64,000 bases of DNA from Acanthaster planci (Eukaryota; Echinodermata; Asteroidea; Valvatida; Acanthasteridae): NCBI RefSeq assembly GCF_001949145.1, contig NW_019091486.1, positions 511,359 to 575,358 on the forward strand, written 5' to 3'. Within the stretch, counting starts at the first letter, position 1. Each line of letters begins with the position of its first letter. Below the pieces are notes generated by a model. That model saw only the letters and a list, made by a program, of their open reading frames with translations, was not told the DNA's origin and did no database searches. Of the stretch, positions 1 to 11,561 are shown piece by piece. The translations under genes and the position numbers were made by a program.

Positions 1-107
1 AGTGTCGCGCGGAGTGACTTCAATGGATCGTTCTGCACGTTCTCCAAGCTCGATTGGTCATGGCTGATACATTTTTCCTCCCTTCTGTCTGTCACCTTTA
101 ATTCCAG

Positions 108-285
108 GGAACGGCCAGCGTGCCCGTGCCCCAGCACCTCAGCAAATCCAGCAGCAACCTCAGCGGCAACAGCCCCAGCAACAGCCCCAGCGGCAGCCCC
201 AGCACATTACCGTGGATCCAAGTTACAATCTGTACATGGCAGTCGAATGCCACCGCGCCACGGCCCAGGATGAGGACGGCGACAC
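108..285 (+). CDS. BCL3: Bcl-3-like exon a: Gln-rich region and start of first ankyrin repeat
   Basis: Acceptor attccag|gg and donor cac|gtaagc bound the exon. The correct frame starts at 110 and reads a Gln/Pro-rich stretch and then LYMAVECHRATAQDEDGDT, ending in phase 2. The other two frames give Ser- or Ala-rich shadows. The Q-rich part is an imperfect CAG/CCC repeat and is likely to vary in length. Confidence 0.85.
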
Positions 286-3200
286 GTAAGCAATCTGAAA
301 TGAATGGGGGGGGGAACAAATTTTAAACAAAAGAGGCAAAACGTATTAAGAAAACAAGCACCAAGAAATGTTGACCAGAACAAAACCCAAGCCGATGCCC
401 CCCCAAAGAAATATAGAGAAACAAAAAGAACTAAAAACACATGAACATAAAGGAACATCAGAATAGAAAGTAACCACCCCACCCCAACTACACCCCATCC
501 CACCCCAAATCAAACCTACTGTCTATATAAAATCAAACAATACGCAAAATAAGCGGATTGATATAAGTACATCGCATTGCAGTGACCAGTTTTGTGTGCC
601 TGCTCGACATGAATTTGGTTCCAGCCAGTAATTCTATCTACGTTTGAACACTTGCGATAATATCTTGACTATTGCAATATACTTCGGGCACGCTCCAGCA
701 ACAACAGACCTAATACAGTCACTATGATTGAAAAACAGATCATCAGGATCCTATATCTCGCCCTCGCGATCTCGCATTTGTCAATCTATTTTTTTCTTTT
801 TGCACGCACAACGTATTCCCTGAATACATTAGGAGTCTTTTCTTTGAAACAGTGTTGATGTTGTAATTAATTAGGTCACAATCATTCGTGAGATGTTGTA
901 AGAACATTGTAGCAAAATCCTTTCAACAGTTATTCGAGGGAGCTCCTTCTCTTTTATCTTTCTAGTTTGTAAAACATTCTCTTTTATCGATCTTCTGCAT
1001 CACTTGGTAAATGTACGTCGCATTGTGGAAATGTTGAGATGATATATGGAATAAAAATAATGTTTTAACTTATCCTTCCATCTGAAGTGAACAACGCAAC
1101 CGAGATACGAATATTTTTTTTAATCGCTTTACGTCAGTGTTAGATCACCCTGACAGGCTATCGGAAAGCATTTGGTGTGTTCGGATATATCCGATTCTTT
1201 TTTCCAGAAAATCAAAATTTGGACCTCGAATAGCATATGGCGAATAAAGCCACACAAAATGGCGCTCATCACTACAACGACATTTACCGTACATCATTCA
1301 CATTATTCTTTTTCTTCCATATCGTGTTGAATTTTGAGGTGATGCGTGAAACTACAGTTATTTCCATCTGCAAAGTAAACTTTTACTTGCATTGATCACC
1401 GAGTTTGTTTTTTCTTCACGTCTGCAGACCGCTTCACATTGCTTTATCTCAAGAGGATGTGGATGTGAGGCTCATCTGCCGGCTCGTGGAACTCTTCCAA
1501 CTAGCTAGGAAATCATTGGATGTGTTCAATGATATGCAACAGGTCGATACGATCTCATTGGTCCGTTAGAAAGAACACTGTCTTGCAAGTTGTCAGAGCT
1601 CATTGGCCATAGTATAGTTGCAATTTATGTTTATGAATATAACATTCGCTCATTTGCGAAATGTATCTAGACATTTAGTTCATCAGTGTGTGTTCGTGTC
1701 ATAATCCCCAACGATCTGCAGTTGCATTGATTCGTGTGTAGTGTTTAAGCTATAAAACTAATCTAATTTTATGAGCATGATGACCAGTGGTTTTTTAATT
1801 GCTACAATTACTGTGTATCACCTTTCGTCAGCAGAGAAACTGAGCTATATGATGCTAAAAACGAATCAGTCTCATAGATTTGGACTATATTCACAGGATA
1901 TGAACATGGCTGGTGATAGGCTCAAGGACAATTAGTGGACAATTGGAGGGGAAATGTGAAATTAAGTAATGTGTAAGTAATTGAGGCGTCTTGTACCAGC
2001 TGCGTTAAAAGTATGGCTTGTTAGTTATAGGCACAAAAGTAAATGGATTTTTTTTTATAAATGTTTGTCGTAGACCCCACTTCACATTGCGGCCATTACC
2101 GGCAATCCAGCTGCGGCGCGCATCCTGGTGGAACACGGTGCCAATCCGAACGAGACGGATCGCAACGGCCAGACGGCCATGCACAATGTCTGTTCGAATC
2201 CTTCCCAGGGCGCCTGCGGCACCCTGGAGGCCATCTTGCGGTACGCCAAGGTCGACCTCCAACTAGACAAGAGGAACTACGGTGGTAAGTGAAACGAAAA
2301 AAAAAGCACATGCAAAATCAAAGGGTTGTTCCTTCGTTTTTTTTGACTGCATGAAATCCTGACAAAACACCACGATAACAAAACAGAGCAAACAAACACT
2401 GGATATTGGCAAAGTACAGATTACAAAGTGCAATGGAATAACACTCGGTGTGCAAATTCTTTGTTTTGGTATAAACATACTACATTTACAGGTACACTTA
2501 TTCTGCAGTATTGTTAGACAGATTTTGAAAAAAGTGCTCCTGTCATTTTTCATATCTTACAAAATTTACCCGTTTCCGAGTTCACTTTGGGGAAATTCGA
2601 AAATAGTAAAAACAAGATCTTTAGTTGGTCCTGCGAAGCTCGCGCGATGTTTTCCAATGTAAATAACTTGACACACCGTGCGGTTTCGGCTAGGAATACA
2701 TGCTTGCGCCCGATCGCCTACGCAGAACTACCTTATTAGTCGTATGCAGCATAATTCAACCTTGATTGGTTGATTGGTAACGGCTTCGTCCCCAAACTGT
2801 ACGCTAATGACCTCAGGTAATTTACGATGGAGGTATGCCTCGCCAGGTGGTTGTGTTGGATAATCGATTATTCTTGATGAATTTCAACCAACCAAATCGT
2901 AACTTTTTATCTGATTAATGTTTGTTTCCAGCGAGTTCATTAGATCAAATGTGCAGTGAAATGCCGGGTAGCCGACTTGCAGGGGAATCAAGAGAGTCAT
3001 AACACTTATGTGTCTACAAATGAGAACATTGAACGCAATTTCAAATCGAGGTCAACCACTGTTCTGCCTCGGTGGATTAGAAAACAAGGACGCTGGCTAC
3101 ACAAGCCATATAGAAATGTCGAAGCAGAATTGCACGTTTCTTGCTGTGTGGCTACATAATTATTGTACATGGTAAATTCCAAAAATTAGTTCCTTTTGTA

Positions 3201-6200
3201 ACATTGCCGCCACAATACAATTTTGGTGTAAAACCTCAAATTAAGAAGTTGCCAAAACGAACTTGATCTTTTCTCACCCACCAAGTCGATGGATCCTTAA
3301 TACCAAAAAGATGTGTGACCATAAAGTATTTAATGCTAACATTTCAAATTTCTTGGGGAAAAAAGAATTTTCTGTAGTAATGGACCGGACACTCTAAATG
3401 CGGGCCGGATCTAGGCATCAAACGTGAGAGCGTTTGCACACGCTGCACACGGGTACAATGCACCCGTAGCGCGGCCATACAGTGAATTATGCGCTGGAAA
3501 TCACGTAGTGTAATTGGGGGAATTCCCCATTCGTCACCTTTTGCTGTTCAACATTGAACTCGACTAACTCCATTCAGCATATCTCGCCGGGTACTTCCCG
3601 CTTGATAACAAAAGAGCATTTACCAAGAAAAAAACCCTTTGTTTCGTTTGTGCGTGCGTGTGTGTGTGTTTTTTTCTTCTCTTGAGGAGAGGTAGCTCGT
3701 GCGGAACTGCACAACGAATAAGGAAGAACAGACATGGGACTTTTTTTGTAATGTGTGCTCTCTGACCGGGTTGGATTTTCGGGACATTCCAGAACTAAAG
3801 CATCTGCGAAACCTCTTACCCCAAAATCCCCTACTTGCATGGGTTCCAGTTTGGAAATTGGAAAGTGAATTTGCAAGGTGCCGTGCGGGACTTACCTCGC
3901 AGTTATTATGTAGCAGAGAGAGTAGGGTTGTTTGTATTTTTATTCATTTGCTGAAAAGTGAAATGAAAGGGGGTTTTCCTTGCAAACTATTTTTAAGCAA
4001 ACGAAACCAAAGCTGTCCATTTGTTTTGTCAGATAAGCTATTTATGGTGCATTTGTTGACAAGTGTCTAATCCGTAAATTGAGGGGGTTATTCCCAGCGC
4101 CCAACGTTTTTCCTGTGAGCCAACCATGAGTATATACAATGTAGATATCACCATGAAATGAATTATTGTTTAGAACCGCTGAGTGAAACTATCGAAGGAA
4201 ACATTTTCTCTCTTTCGATAAAAGCTTTTTTGGCATGAAGGAATCCTATGTAACATTCATGTATCGTATATCGGCACAAAGGTTTTCATTAAAATAGTCC
4301 GTGTTCCAGTCAACTGGCTTCTCTGGAGGGTTTGCATGGCTGCCATCTTACAGGCCAGTGCTGTTGTTCCACACGGTATACACAAAAGAGGCCTCTCTGT
4401 CGAACAAAAGAACTGCCCAACAAGATGGCTACCACGCAAAACCTTTATCTATAGGCAGTAACGTACACGTCTATGGAAAGTGGCTGCAGCCGCTGAGTAC
4501 AGCTTCCATTGATGCACGTGTCATTTACAGCTCTAGTCTTCAAATATACCGGCTGTAGTGTAACGATCGGTGGATTTTCGCGCGGATTGTAGTTGGAACT
4601 CGTGTAGTTGACGTTTAGATCTGAATCTGAAGTTAGTTATTTTGAAGTGAACTGTACGTTTTCCTGTCACTTTTGTATATTTTTCATTCAGGATTTACCC
4701 CTATGCACATATCGGTTATCAACGGCCAGTATGGGCTGACTAAGTTGTTGATTGACCACGGAGCAAACGTCAACTGCCCGGTAAGCATTTGGGAATTTTT
4801 CAACCAATCACTCACCCGCATACGTGACCTTATACTAGAAAATAATCGTCAATTTAGTTAGTAAACTTATCACATCGAGGAACAACAAACCCAAGAGAGT
4901 TGAATTTCAATCCAAGTGCCACTGGGATTGCACTCTGCCATTTACGAATCTCTTTCGGACACCTGATTGGCTAAGGGCGATCCAATCTCTAAACAGCTAT
5001 GGTGCAAAGTCTTTTCAAACGTTTGTCAGGGTTTGCCAATAGAATCATGTTTCTTTACGGTTTCTGGACATTCTTTGCCCAAAACACATTCGTCTTTTCC
5101 AGCATTTAATAGAAATACATGTAGCACATCCTGGCTTTTGAGACTGTTCCCCACTGCACTGCCTGGTACATGTTTACCAACATCTGTTCAAGTGATCATT
5201 TACGTGGAAGTCGCGCTCACTGTTGGTTTGTTTCCTTTTTCTTTCTATCGCTCCTAGTGTTTGAGGTTTCTGAAATTCCTGTCTGAAAACAAAAGTTGAT
5301 TTTCAGATGTCAATTTGTTGTTTTACTGGTGCTAATTAAAGGGTCAGTTCAGCGCATTTTTTTGTACATGTGAAGTCCACGAAAATTCACCTTTATGTTT
5401 CCAGACCAGATTTCTAATATTTGTTTTGTTTTTCAAAGTTATTTGGTGCCTTGTTGTTGTTTTGTTTTCATGCAAATTTCTATGAGCATATTCATGAGAA
5501 CAGCTATGATGTCACTCTTGCAAGAAAACCGTAATATTGCATTGATTTGTGCACAAAACAGCTGTTATCTTACTATTCTTAATGTCCATTTCTTTGGTGA
5601 TTCATGGTTGTTCGAAGGCATGGCACTAAGCCAATGAAGTTCTCCCAAATGCTTTCAGTGAGCGAACGTTTGAGTCAAACAGAATAACCTATAAAGTGAG
5701 CTTTGGCTTGCTTGCTTGACATCACATGAACAGTGCCCACTGTTGTTCAGAAAAGCAAAGCGTGGAGAATGTTTACAAAAGTGCACTTTCCAGTACATTT
5801 CAAAGGATTTTAAATTGTTTTTGCACACCAAAGAATCGTATGAATTATAGAGCTGCAATCAAAATATTTATCAGGTGCTTGACACTGTGGTCTACCACAT
5901 TTCCTCTGAAGTATCATGCCATGTACATGTTCTAACAATTCCTGAGGATAGCCTAGAGCATCCTGGCCGAAACGTCGAGTTAACACTCACCGGTTCTTCT
6001 CAGAGCCACACCTCTGCCAAGAGAATGATTTCAGGGTTTCACCGCCAGCCTACATATCAATACCGGCGATTCACTATAGCGCGCCTCCAAGAGTTTGCAA
6101 CGCGTTGGCCAATCACAACGCGCAAAAATTTTCAGCCACTTCTAAGCGCACATTGGGTGGACAGATTGGCCAACGCGTTGCAAACTCTTAGAGGCGCTCT

Positions 6201-8449
6201 ATTGTGTAACGCCCGTATTCATGTACCTTTTTGAGATACGGCTGTTCTTTTTTCCCAATCTGTTCACAAAACGTTTGCGCATATCTGTTGTTTTCCTCAG
6301 CTGCATTCTCCCTTCAGTCTTTGTAGCCTTTTTAGATTAAATTATGGAAGCTGTAGAACTAGAAAGACATTTGGAAGAGGAGTTATGTAATTAACTGAAT
6401 TGGTTGATAAAGTTGAGCACATGGGCTCAGCTGTCTCTGTTCGCTTTTCCTAATATACCCATGGAAGACTTGCCCTTTTCCTCCACTGGATAATGTCTTA
6501 CCCCCAACCTAATGTCGTGTGGCTACCATTTTTCGAGTCACTTCATTTTTCCCTTCTCGCCCACTTCCACCACCTTTTTTCGATCTATCCACTGCAGGAT
6601 GCCAAGAGCGGTTGGACGCCACTCTTCCACGCCGTGACAAGGCAGGACGCCGAGCACGTGCAGATCCTGCTAGGTGGCAACGCACAGGTCAACATGCAGT
6701 CATACTCGGGCAACACGGCCCTCCATGTGGCCACGGGCCGGGGCTTCTCCGACATCGTCCGCCTCCTCATGCGCTACGGTGCCGACATGAGCCTCAGGAA
6801 CACACACAAGGACACGCCGGGGATGGTGGCGACCGACGGCAGTGTAAGTTGACATCACTCCCACCGCACTTCCACCACCTTGTAGGGTTATGCACTTGTC
6901 ACCAGCGAGTGGCTTTTCTCAAGGGCAGATCCAGAACCAAATAATCTTGTACAGTTCTACATGTACACGTATATGGCTTTTCTGAGGGGTGAGGCTGGGT
7001 TGGGGGGGGCTTTTACACACTTTTGGGAGGAAGGAAAGCAAAACAGTGCCCCCAACGTTGCCATTGTCTGATTTTACACCCCAAATGCTCTTGCTCTTTG
7101 AGAGACCACGGCCCACGGTAGATCCCCAGATCTGCCAGTAAATTCTTTTCTTGTCTTCTTTCCTGTGATGATGCTTTTACCTGTGACGTTCAAGGGTTGA
7201 TGTTACATAAAAGCTTTACACAACTAGGAAAAATAAAAAATATTGATTCTCAACTTCCATACAGTAATTCACAAGCATAAAAGCAGTAAAATGCATTTAA
7301 CCAATAGCAGGTGGACAGCAAGTGAATTCAAATGCGATAATCAAGGGAACTATATGTAGATAAATTGGGTTGAAGACTGCTTCAAGAAAGACAAATGTGC
7401 GCAAGTGCAGTTGCAGCAAAGTTGGCAAAACATGTGGATTCACCGTCTTGGTCAATTTTGTGTTACAGATGTCCAACATCCTTCGAGGCATTGCTCCATC
7501 TAGCCCTTCCCTGGGTTCCGGTGGAAGCCCACGCTACTCTTCCCCAAGCCCCCACCAATCGACTCACCTCACTAACGGGGTTCTGCTCACTAAACAGTCC
7601 CCTTCCCCGCAGAGCATCAACCACTGTGCCCCTTCCCCCACGGTAGCACCCCAGGTGAGACCTGGTGACAAGAAGCCAGCGGAGAGATCCCAGAGGGGTG
7701 GGAGGCGGGAGAGGAGCTCCCGCCGATCCAGTGCTGCCAAGGCTGAGAGCGTCACGGATGGACAGACTGTACCGCTGATGGTTCCCATCACTGGGACACC
7801 GTCCAGCAGCTCACCAAGCATCAAAGACAGCTCCGATGATGCAACCTCAGCAACCTGTCGGGCATCTGTCATCGTCGCGCCCAAATCTCTCAAACGACGG
7901 ATAATCGAGCGAACTGAGCGCGAGGTGAGAGGAAAAGGCTCAGAGTCCATTTCCACGGGGTCAGATATCCCGGATAAGAAACCTAAGACGGAGCCCAAGC
8001 AACCCAATGGAGGTTCCGGCAGCGTTAACGGGCAGTCAGAGTTACAACATCCTTTGCTGTCCCTGGACAACAGCAGAGAGTCTCAACCGTCGCCTAGCCA
8101 AGCAGAGCCCATGGACCTCACCAAGCGCAAGGCAGATGAAACCATCCCCCCGAGAGATCCTCCTCCGAGCAGTCCCACCAGCAGCGCGTCGTCGTTTTCC
8201 ATCGGTGAGGACAAGACGAGACCAGGAGAGATGACGGAGCAGTGCCCACAAAATGAGGTGGCCTCCGATGAGAAGGTAGATGCGAATGAGGAAACTCTAG
8301 AGGCGGCAGATTCAGAGAAAGAGCCAGAAGATGGCGATGCAAGAGATGAGGCTACAGAGACAGTTGAGAATGCTTCCAGGAGTACCTCCTCCAAGAAAGA
8401 AAAGAAGAGGCAAATGGGTGAGGAACTGCCACCGAAAAAGAGAAAGTAG
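108..8449 (+). CDS. BCL3: Bcl-3-like IkB-family ankyrin repeat protein, six 3' exons (5' end outside window)
   Basis: Exons 108-285, 1428-1542, 2074-2284, 4692-4780, 6598-6843 and 7469-8449 join in phase into 605 codons that open in the window. Counting from the first full codon at 110: residues 1-38 are Gln/Pro-rich. Residues 55-97, 98-130, 131-165, 166-197, 198-234 and 235-267 form six ankyrin repeats with TPLH/TALH-type signatures, and 268-279 is a seventh remnant. Residues 280-605 are a Ser/Pro-rich, then acidic and Lys-rich tail. From family knowledge, IkB ankyrin domains bind Rel/NF-kB dimers. The DEDGDTPLHIA start, the NILRG motif just after the last repeat and the long tail resemble nuclear Bcl-3 rather than cytoplasmic IkB-alpha/Cactus. 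The basic end (PPKKRK) fits nuclear import. The N-terminal region that would hold any phosphodegron lies outside the window. IkB-zeta-type or a generic IkB is the alternative. Confidence 0.88.
286..1427 (+). other. Intron of the Bcl-3-like gene
   Basis: AT-rich intron, gtaagc to ctgcag. No coding potential, repeat element or RNA gene seen. Confidence 0.7.
1428..1542 (+). CDS. BCL3: Bcl-3-like exon b: ankyrin repeat 1
   Basis: Follows ctgcag and completes the split Thr codon to give DGDTPLHIALSQEDVDV, then a helix ending SLDVFNDMQQ. It ends in phase 0 before gtcgat, a non-consensus but acceptable donor. 115 bp, phase-consistent on both sides. The helix spacing matches the first repeat of Bcl-3/IkB proteins, where a long loop precedes the second helix. 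Confidence 0.85.
2074..2284 (+). CDS. BCL3: Bcl-3-like exon c: ankyrin repeats 2 and 3
   Basis: Starts after gtcgtag with TPLHIAAITGNPAAARILVE (repeat 2, ending in GANPNETD). It continues with NGQTAMHNVCSNPSQGACGT (repeat 3) and ends LDKRNYG before gtaagt, in phase 1. 211 bp, GC-rich compared with the flanking introns. Confidence 0.9.
2285..4691 (+). other. Intron of the Bcl-3-like gene
   Basis: 2.4 kb intron, gtaagt to attcag. It contains a short GT run near 3650-3668. No exon or recognised mobile element seen. Confidence 0.65.
4692..4780 (+). CDS. BCL3: Bcl-3-like exon d: ankyrin repeat 4
   Basis: Between attcag and gtaagc. Completes a Gly codon and reads GFTPMHISVINGQYGLTKLL followed by IDHGANVNCP, a near-canonical 29-residue ankyrin unit ending in phase 0. 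89 bp. Confidence 0.9.
4781..6597 (+). other. Intron of the Bcl-3-like gene, carries a MITE
   Basis: 1.8 kb intron, gtaagc to ctgcag. It holds the inverted-repeat element at 6073-6205. Nothing else recognised. Confidence 0.65.
6073..6205. mobile_element. MITE family 1, copy a (42-bp inverted arms)
   Basis: Left arm 6073-6114 and right arm 6164-6205 are near-perfect reverse complements; the arms contain GCAACGCGTTGGCCAATC and its complement. About 49 bp lie between them. No coding capacity. A diverged second copy lies at 53431-53566 and shares the GCGCCTCCAAGAGTTT arm and the CCCGTATTC sequence just outside the right arm. This fits a non-autonomous DNA transposon. The superfamily is not determined because no clear target duplication is seen. 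Confidence 0.75.
6598..6843 (+). CDS. BCL3: Bcl-3-like exon e: ankyrin repeats 5, 6 and partial 7
   Basis: Between ctgcag and gtaagt, phase 0 to phase 0, 82 codons. Repeat 5 begins DAKSGWTPLFHAVTRQDAEH, repeat 6 begins SGNTALHVATGRGFSDIVRL, and a last half-repeat THKDTPGMVATDGS closes the domain. Strongly GC-rich at third codon positions. The KSGWTP and YSGNTALH motifs match the corresponding region of Bcl-3 as remembered. Confidence 0.92.
6844..7468 (+). other. Intron of the Bcl-3-like gene
   Basis: 625-bp intron, gtaagt to tgttacag, AT-rich. No feature seen. An open frame upstream of 7469 in the last-exon frame is intron read-through, because an in-frame splice acceptor lies at 7461-7468. 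Confidence 0.7.
7469..8449 (+). CDS. BCL3: Bcl-3-like last exon: Ser/Pro-rich nuclear tail and stop
   Basis: Starts after ttacag with SNILRGIAPSSPSLGSGG and ends at TAG 8447-8449. The tail is Ser/Pro-rich at first. It has Arg-rich RGGRRERSSRR, KRRIIERTEREVRG and KKPKTEPK, then PMDLTKRK (8108-8131, residues 493-500), an acidic Glu/Asp stretch around 8270-8360, and it ends KKEKKRQMGEELPPKKRK. PxDLS/T followed by basic residues is the CtBP-binding consensus. The Lys-rich end is a classical monopartite NLS type. The single 327-codon exon without introns is typical for such disordered tails. Confidence 0.88.
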   Translation: MSNILRGIAPSSPSLGSGGSPRYSSPSPHQSTHLTNGVLLTKQSPSPQSINHCAPSPTVAPQVRPGDKKPAERSQRGGRRERSSRRSSAAKAESVTDGQTVPLMVPITGTPSSSSPSIKDSSDDATSATCRASVIVAPKSLKRRIIERTEREVRGKGSESISTGSDIPDKKPKTEPKQPNGGSGSVNGQSELQHPLLSLDNSRESQPSPSQAEPMDLTKRKADETIPPRDPPPSSPTSSASSFSIGEDKTRPGEMTEQCPQNEVASDEKVDANEETLEAADSEKEPEDGDARDEATETVENASRSTSSKKEKKRQMGEELPPKKRK

Positions 8450-8531
8450 GCCTCAATAAGTAAGATTCCAAACTGTAGAAGCTGCATCGTTGCCCTGTTT
8501 CCTCCAGAAGAAAAATTAGCGAAGCGGTGAC

Positions 8532-8537
8532 ATTAAA
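8532..8537 (+). promoter_or_regulatory. Candidate polyadenylation signal, ATTAAA
   Basis: Lies 83 bp after the stop codon of the Bcl-3-like gene. It is the commonest variant of AATAAA, but the distance to a cleavage site cannot be judged without transcripts. AATAAA at 11852-11857 is a distal alternative. Confidence 0.35.
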
Positions 8538-9354
8538 GTGTTTGAATAGATTTACAACATCAATTGACCAATCAGGGTTTTCTGGGGGGACCTGAACAAT
8601 TCAAATTTGTAAATAATATTGTAAAAACAAAAATTTCAAAAAAAAAAAAAGTTTCTCACAATCCTGCATATTTTGTATGATTTTTTTTCTTTCATACTGC
8701 CCAAGTCTGGGCCCCAATTTCATGGCGTTGCTTAACAGTGAGCAGAAGTTATGTTTACCGTACCGTAAACTTTTGCCAACTGTAAGTACTATTTCGTGGC
8801 AGCAATTGACGTAGTTGTGCTAATGGTTAATGCGTGAAATGTTACATCTCTAAGTTTAAGCAAATAGTTCCCGAGAGCGTACCTTTTGCTGTGCTCAATG
8901 CTTGCGGTCTCTTTGAATTTCACGGAGCTTCTGTAAGCGTAGAACTAGAATCGTGCGCTCAGTAGCACCATGGATTTGGGTCCTGTTGCTTGTCAAGTCT
9001 TTGTTTGATTGTAGAGATAAGCCATTTTTTGTGTAATTAATACCACCCTTGAGAGATCTTCCATGTACATGTGAATAATTCCTCAAATGGGTCACAAAAA
9101 AGTACTGCATGGTCTCATTTTTTTGATACAACATGGATGCCTGAGGCAGTGACGCATGCAGCTGCTGTCATTTCACTGCATGTGGGGGTGCATGGTTCAT
9201 TTTTATGCGAAGCCATTTTGAGTCCAAACGGACGCGGATTATTGGAGCTGTGTCTGAAGCAGTAGCATTGGTTGGAGACTTGCCGAATTTAGCTAGACCT
9301 TCCACCACTGTGGCAATTTGGAAAAGATGTGCAAATTGAAACTCTTCAAGGGCC

Positions 9355-9481
9355 TGTTTGTTTCACATGGATCCAGATCATGATCAGTCGTTGGTTCACT
9401 GACACCAGAACGAGCCTAATGGATAGCGCAAACCCAGCTCTAAGCTCACTGACAATGATCCAGATCCATGTGAAATAAACA
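9355..9481. mobile_element. MITE family 2, copy a
   Basis: The ends are inverted: TGTTTGTTTCACATGGATCC at the left and its imperfect complement at the right, extending inward through CAGATC. It shares the internal string GGTTCACTGACACCAGAAC with the second copy at 22315-22466. No ORF. Consistent with a non-autonomous DNA transposon. Confidence 0.7.
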
Positions 9482-9952
9482 ATACCACGGTGCGCCATTT
9501 CTTATTCTTGAAAATCTAAGACAAAAAGGCCATCTAACATCAGTCTTTCCTCTGCATATATGTACGGCAATGCAGGAAAGTCATCACACTACATATATTT
9601 ACATGCATTTTGTCACAGACAAGTTGTAGAATATTGCCCGCAGTGATTAGTTTCCTGTGGTCTAGTTGCTTTTAAGAGAATAAGGCACCATCTACCTTAT
9701 ATCTTAGTACAAATTCCCAGTGTTCTTTTGCATATTGTAAATGAGGGAGGCATGCAAGTGATAAGGACACCAGACTGCAATTCTGAAGTATCATTTTGGG
9801 TATTTCTTGACGTTTCTTTTTCCTTTTTCTTGGCGGAGCTGCAAAACGGGAGCCGCTTCAACCAGAGAAACGTCAGAGAAATAACTATTCTTGACCTTGT
9901 TTTGTCATCAGGCAGAAGGCATTTGTCGCTCAACCCCTTCTGCTAAGTATGG

Positions 9953-10008
9953 ATGCTTATTTTATACATGCAAGAAATTGATGCTTATTTTATACATGCA
10001 AGAAATTG
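9953..10008. repeat. Tandem duplication of a 28-bp unit
   Basis: Two adjacent identical copies of a unit beginning ATGCTTATTTTATACATGCA. Too short to assign a function; probably replication slippage. Confidence 0.8.
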
Positions 10009-11561
10009 GTAGGTGATTTTCAAATCAATTTATGTTGCTAAGAGCTTCATGTGATGTTTTCATGCACGTAAGCAGTTTCACTGCTGTGGTGTTCCGCCTG
10101 GCTTTTTCACAAAACACATTTGGTAAGTGGAGACTTTTGCAGAAAAAAAGGGGCACTGAAAAAAAAATTCATGTGAAATATGTATATAAGCTCTGTACAC
10201 GCTTCAGGGATTAAGTCGGACAGTTTAAATTCAAAGCCTCATAATGTGTGTAGTGTTGTTGCCTTTTTGTTTAGTGACATAGTTTAGGCTTGAACATGAT
10301 TGAATATAAACTGCTGAGTGGCTTTTCTGTTTGTTTTCAATTGGTTTTATTCAGCCATTGGATTTAAATTTGATTTGTGAGATCTGTAAGTTTTGTTAGA
10401 ATTTGATTGAAAAATTATGAGCACACATAAGCCAGTGTCGTGAGACTGCTGAGCAGACAATTTTTTAAGTCCACCAGATACATGTATCTGTCAGGCGAAA
10501 TGCCATTTGAAAGATATTACCTGTGACTGGTTCCCCCCAATTTGTAACCAACTTTACATATGAAATTTGCCGGGTAATATTCCCTGTCTAGAACAGGTGA
10601 CGTTCTAAACGTGTATTAACGTGAAGTTCGGGTGCACATCCATGTAGGCTGGGGTTGTTGTTTAATATAGATGTCTTTGTTCCTCTCTATGGTCTTGCTC
10701 TTGGCAGACGGAGAGAGTGGTCTGGATCACTAACAGTAGCACCCTGGTACATGTTGGCTACAACGTTGTCAACTCTTACCATTGTATGATGCACATTGAA
10801 GACAAGTGACCAGTTTCTTAAACTCCACAAGAGGGCAAAACTGACAATGCAGATTGTCTCACAAGGTGTAGCTCACTTTGTCAAATCCCGAATGAACTCG
10901 TGAGTTAACAGAGTAATAATAACGCAAGTGTTTTATTCGCATGTTGTTTCCGTGGGGGGTGAGCGGATACAAACAAAGAAACAAAAACAAACTCGGAGAT
11001 ATAAAGATTGCAGATTTCTACTATCAATGATGAAATGGATTTCTCCACACAGCGTGGAGGTTGCAAGCACTGACAATTTATACTTTGTGCAAATCATGGT
11101 TGGCCCATTATTAGCCCCAGTGCGTCTACCATCTTGCCTTCTCCTATACTGTACTTCCTGATCCCGTGCCACCATTCTACAATTTAAGTCACGGTAATGG
11201 TCGAATTAGCATGTCTGGGTCGTGAAATGTGTCCAAGGTTGGCAATGGTTTACCACCACAGTCAACACAAATATTTCATGCTAAAAGCTCAGCTCACACC
11301 AGAAACTAAACACCCTGTCTTAAACATGTATCTCCATTTGTGGACACTTGACTTCAAGACAACATTGTCACCCTTTGATCAGTCTGTCACTTTGTATAGA
11401 ATATCGCACCTCAGTAAGGGTAACCTCCACTGTTGCACTCAAATATTCTGTAAAACTGTTCTTTACACCTGAAAAGAATTAAGCCACTAAAAAGGCCCTC
11501 CTTCAAAATGTTGCCTGTGGATTTTTTCTTCAATTTCAATCTGAAATCCGATTGTTCCAGT

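Larger units (their letters stand above)
8450..11561 (+). other. 3' UTR and downstream intergenic region of the Bcl-3-like gene
   Basis: No further coding exon seen. An ATTAAA (8532-8537) followed by A-rich sequence at 8630-8651 is the nearest candidate polyadenylation signal; AATAAA at 9474-9479 sits inside a MITE. A 28-bp direct duplication lies at 9953-10008. The remainder is AT-rich and unassigned. Confidence 0.5.

Noticed and set aside
7370-7468. Upstream ATG that would lengthen the last Bcl-3-like exon
   Set aside because: A clear acceptor tgttacag with matching phase lies at 7461-7468, and the residues before it are not conserved-looking.
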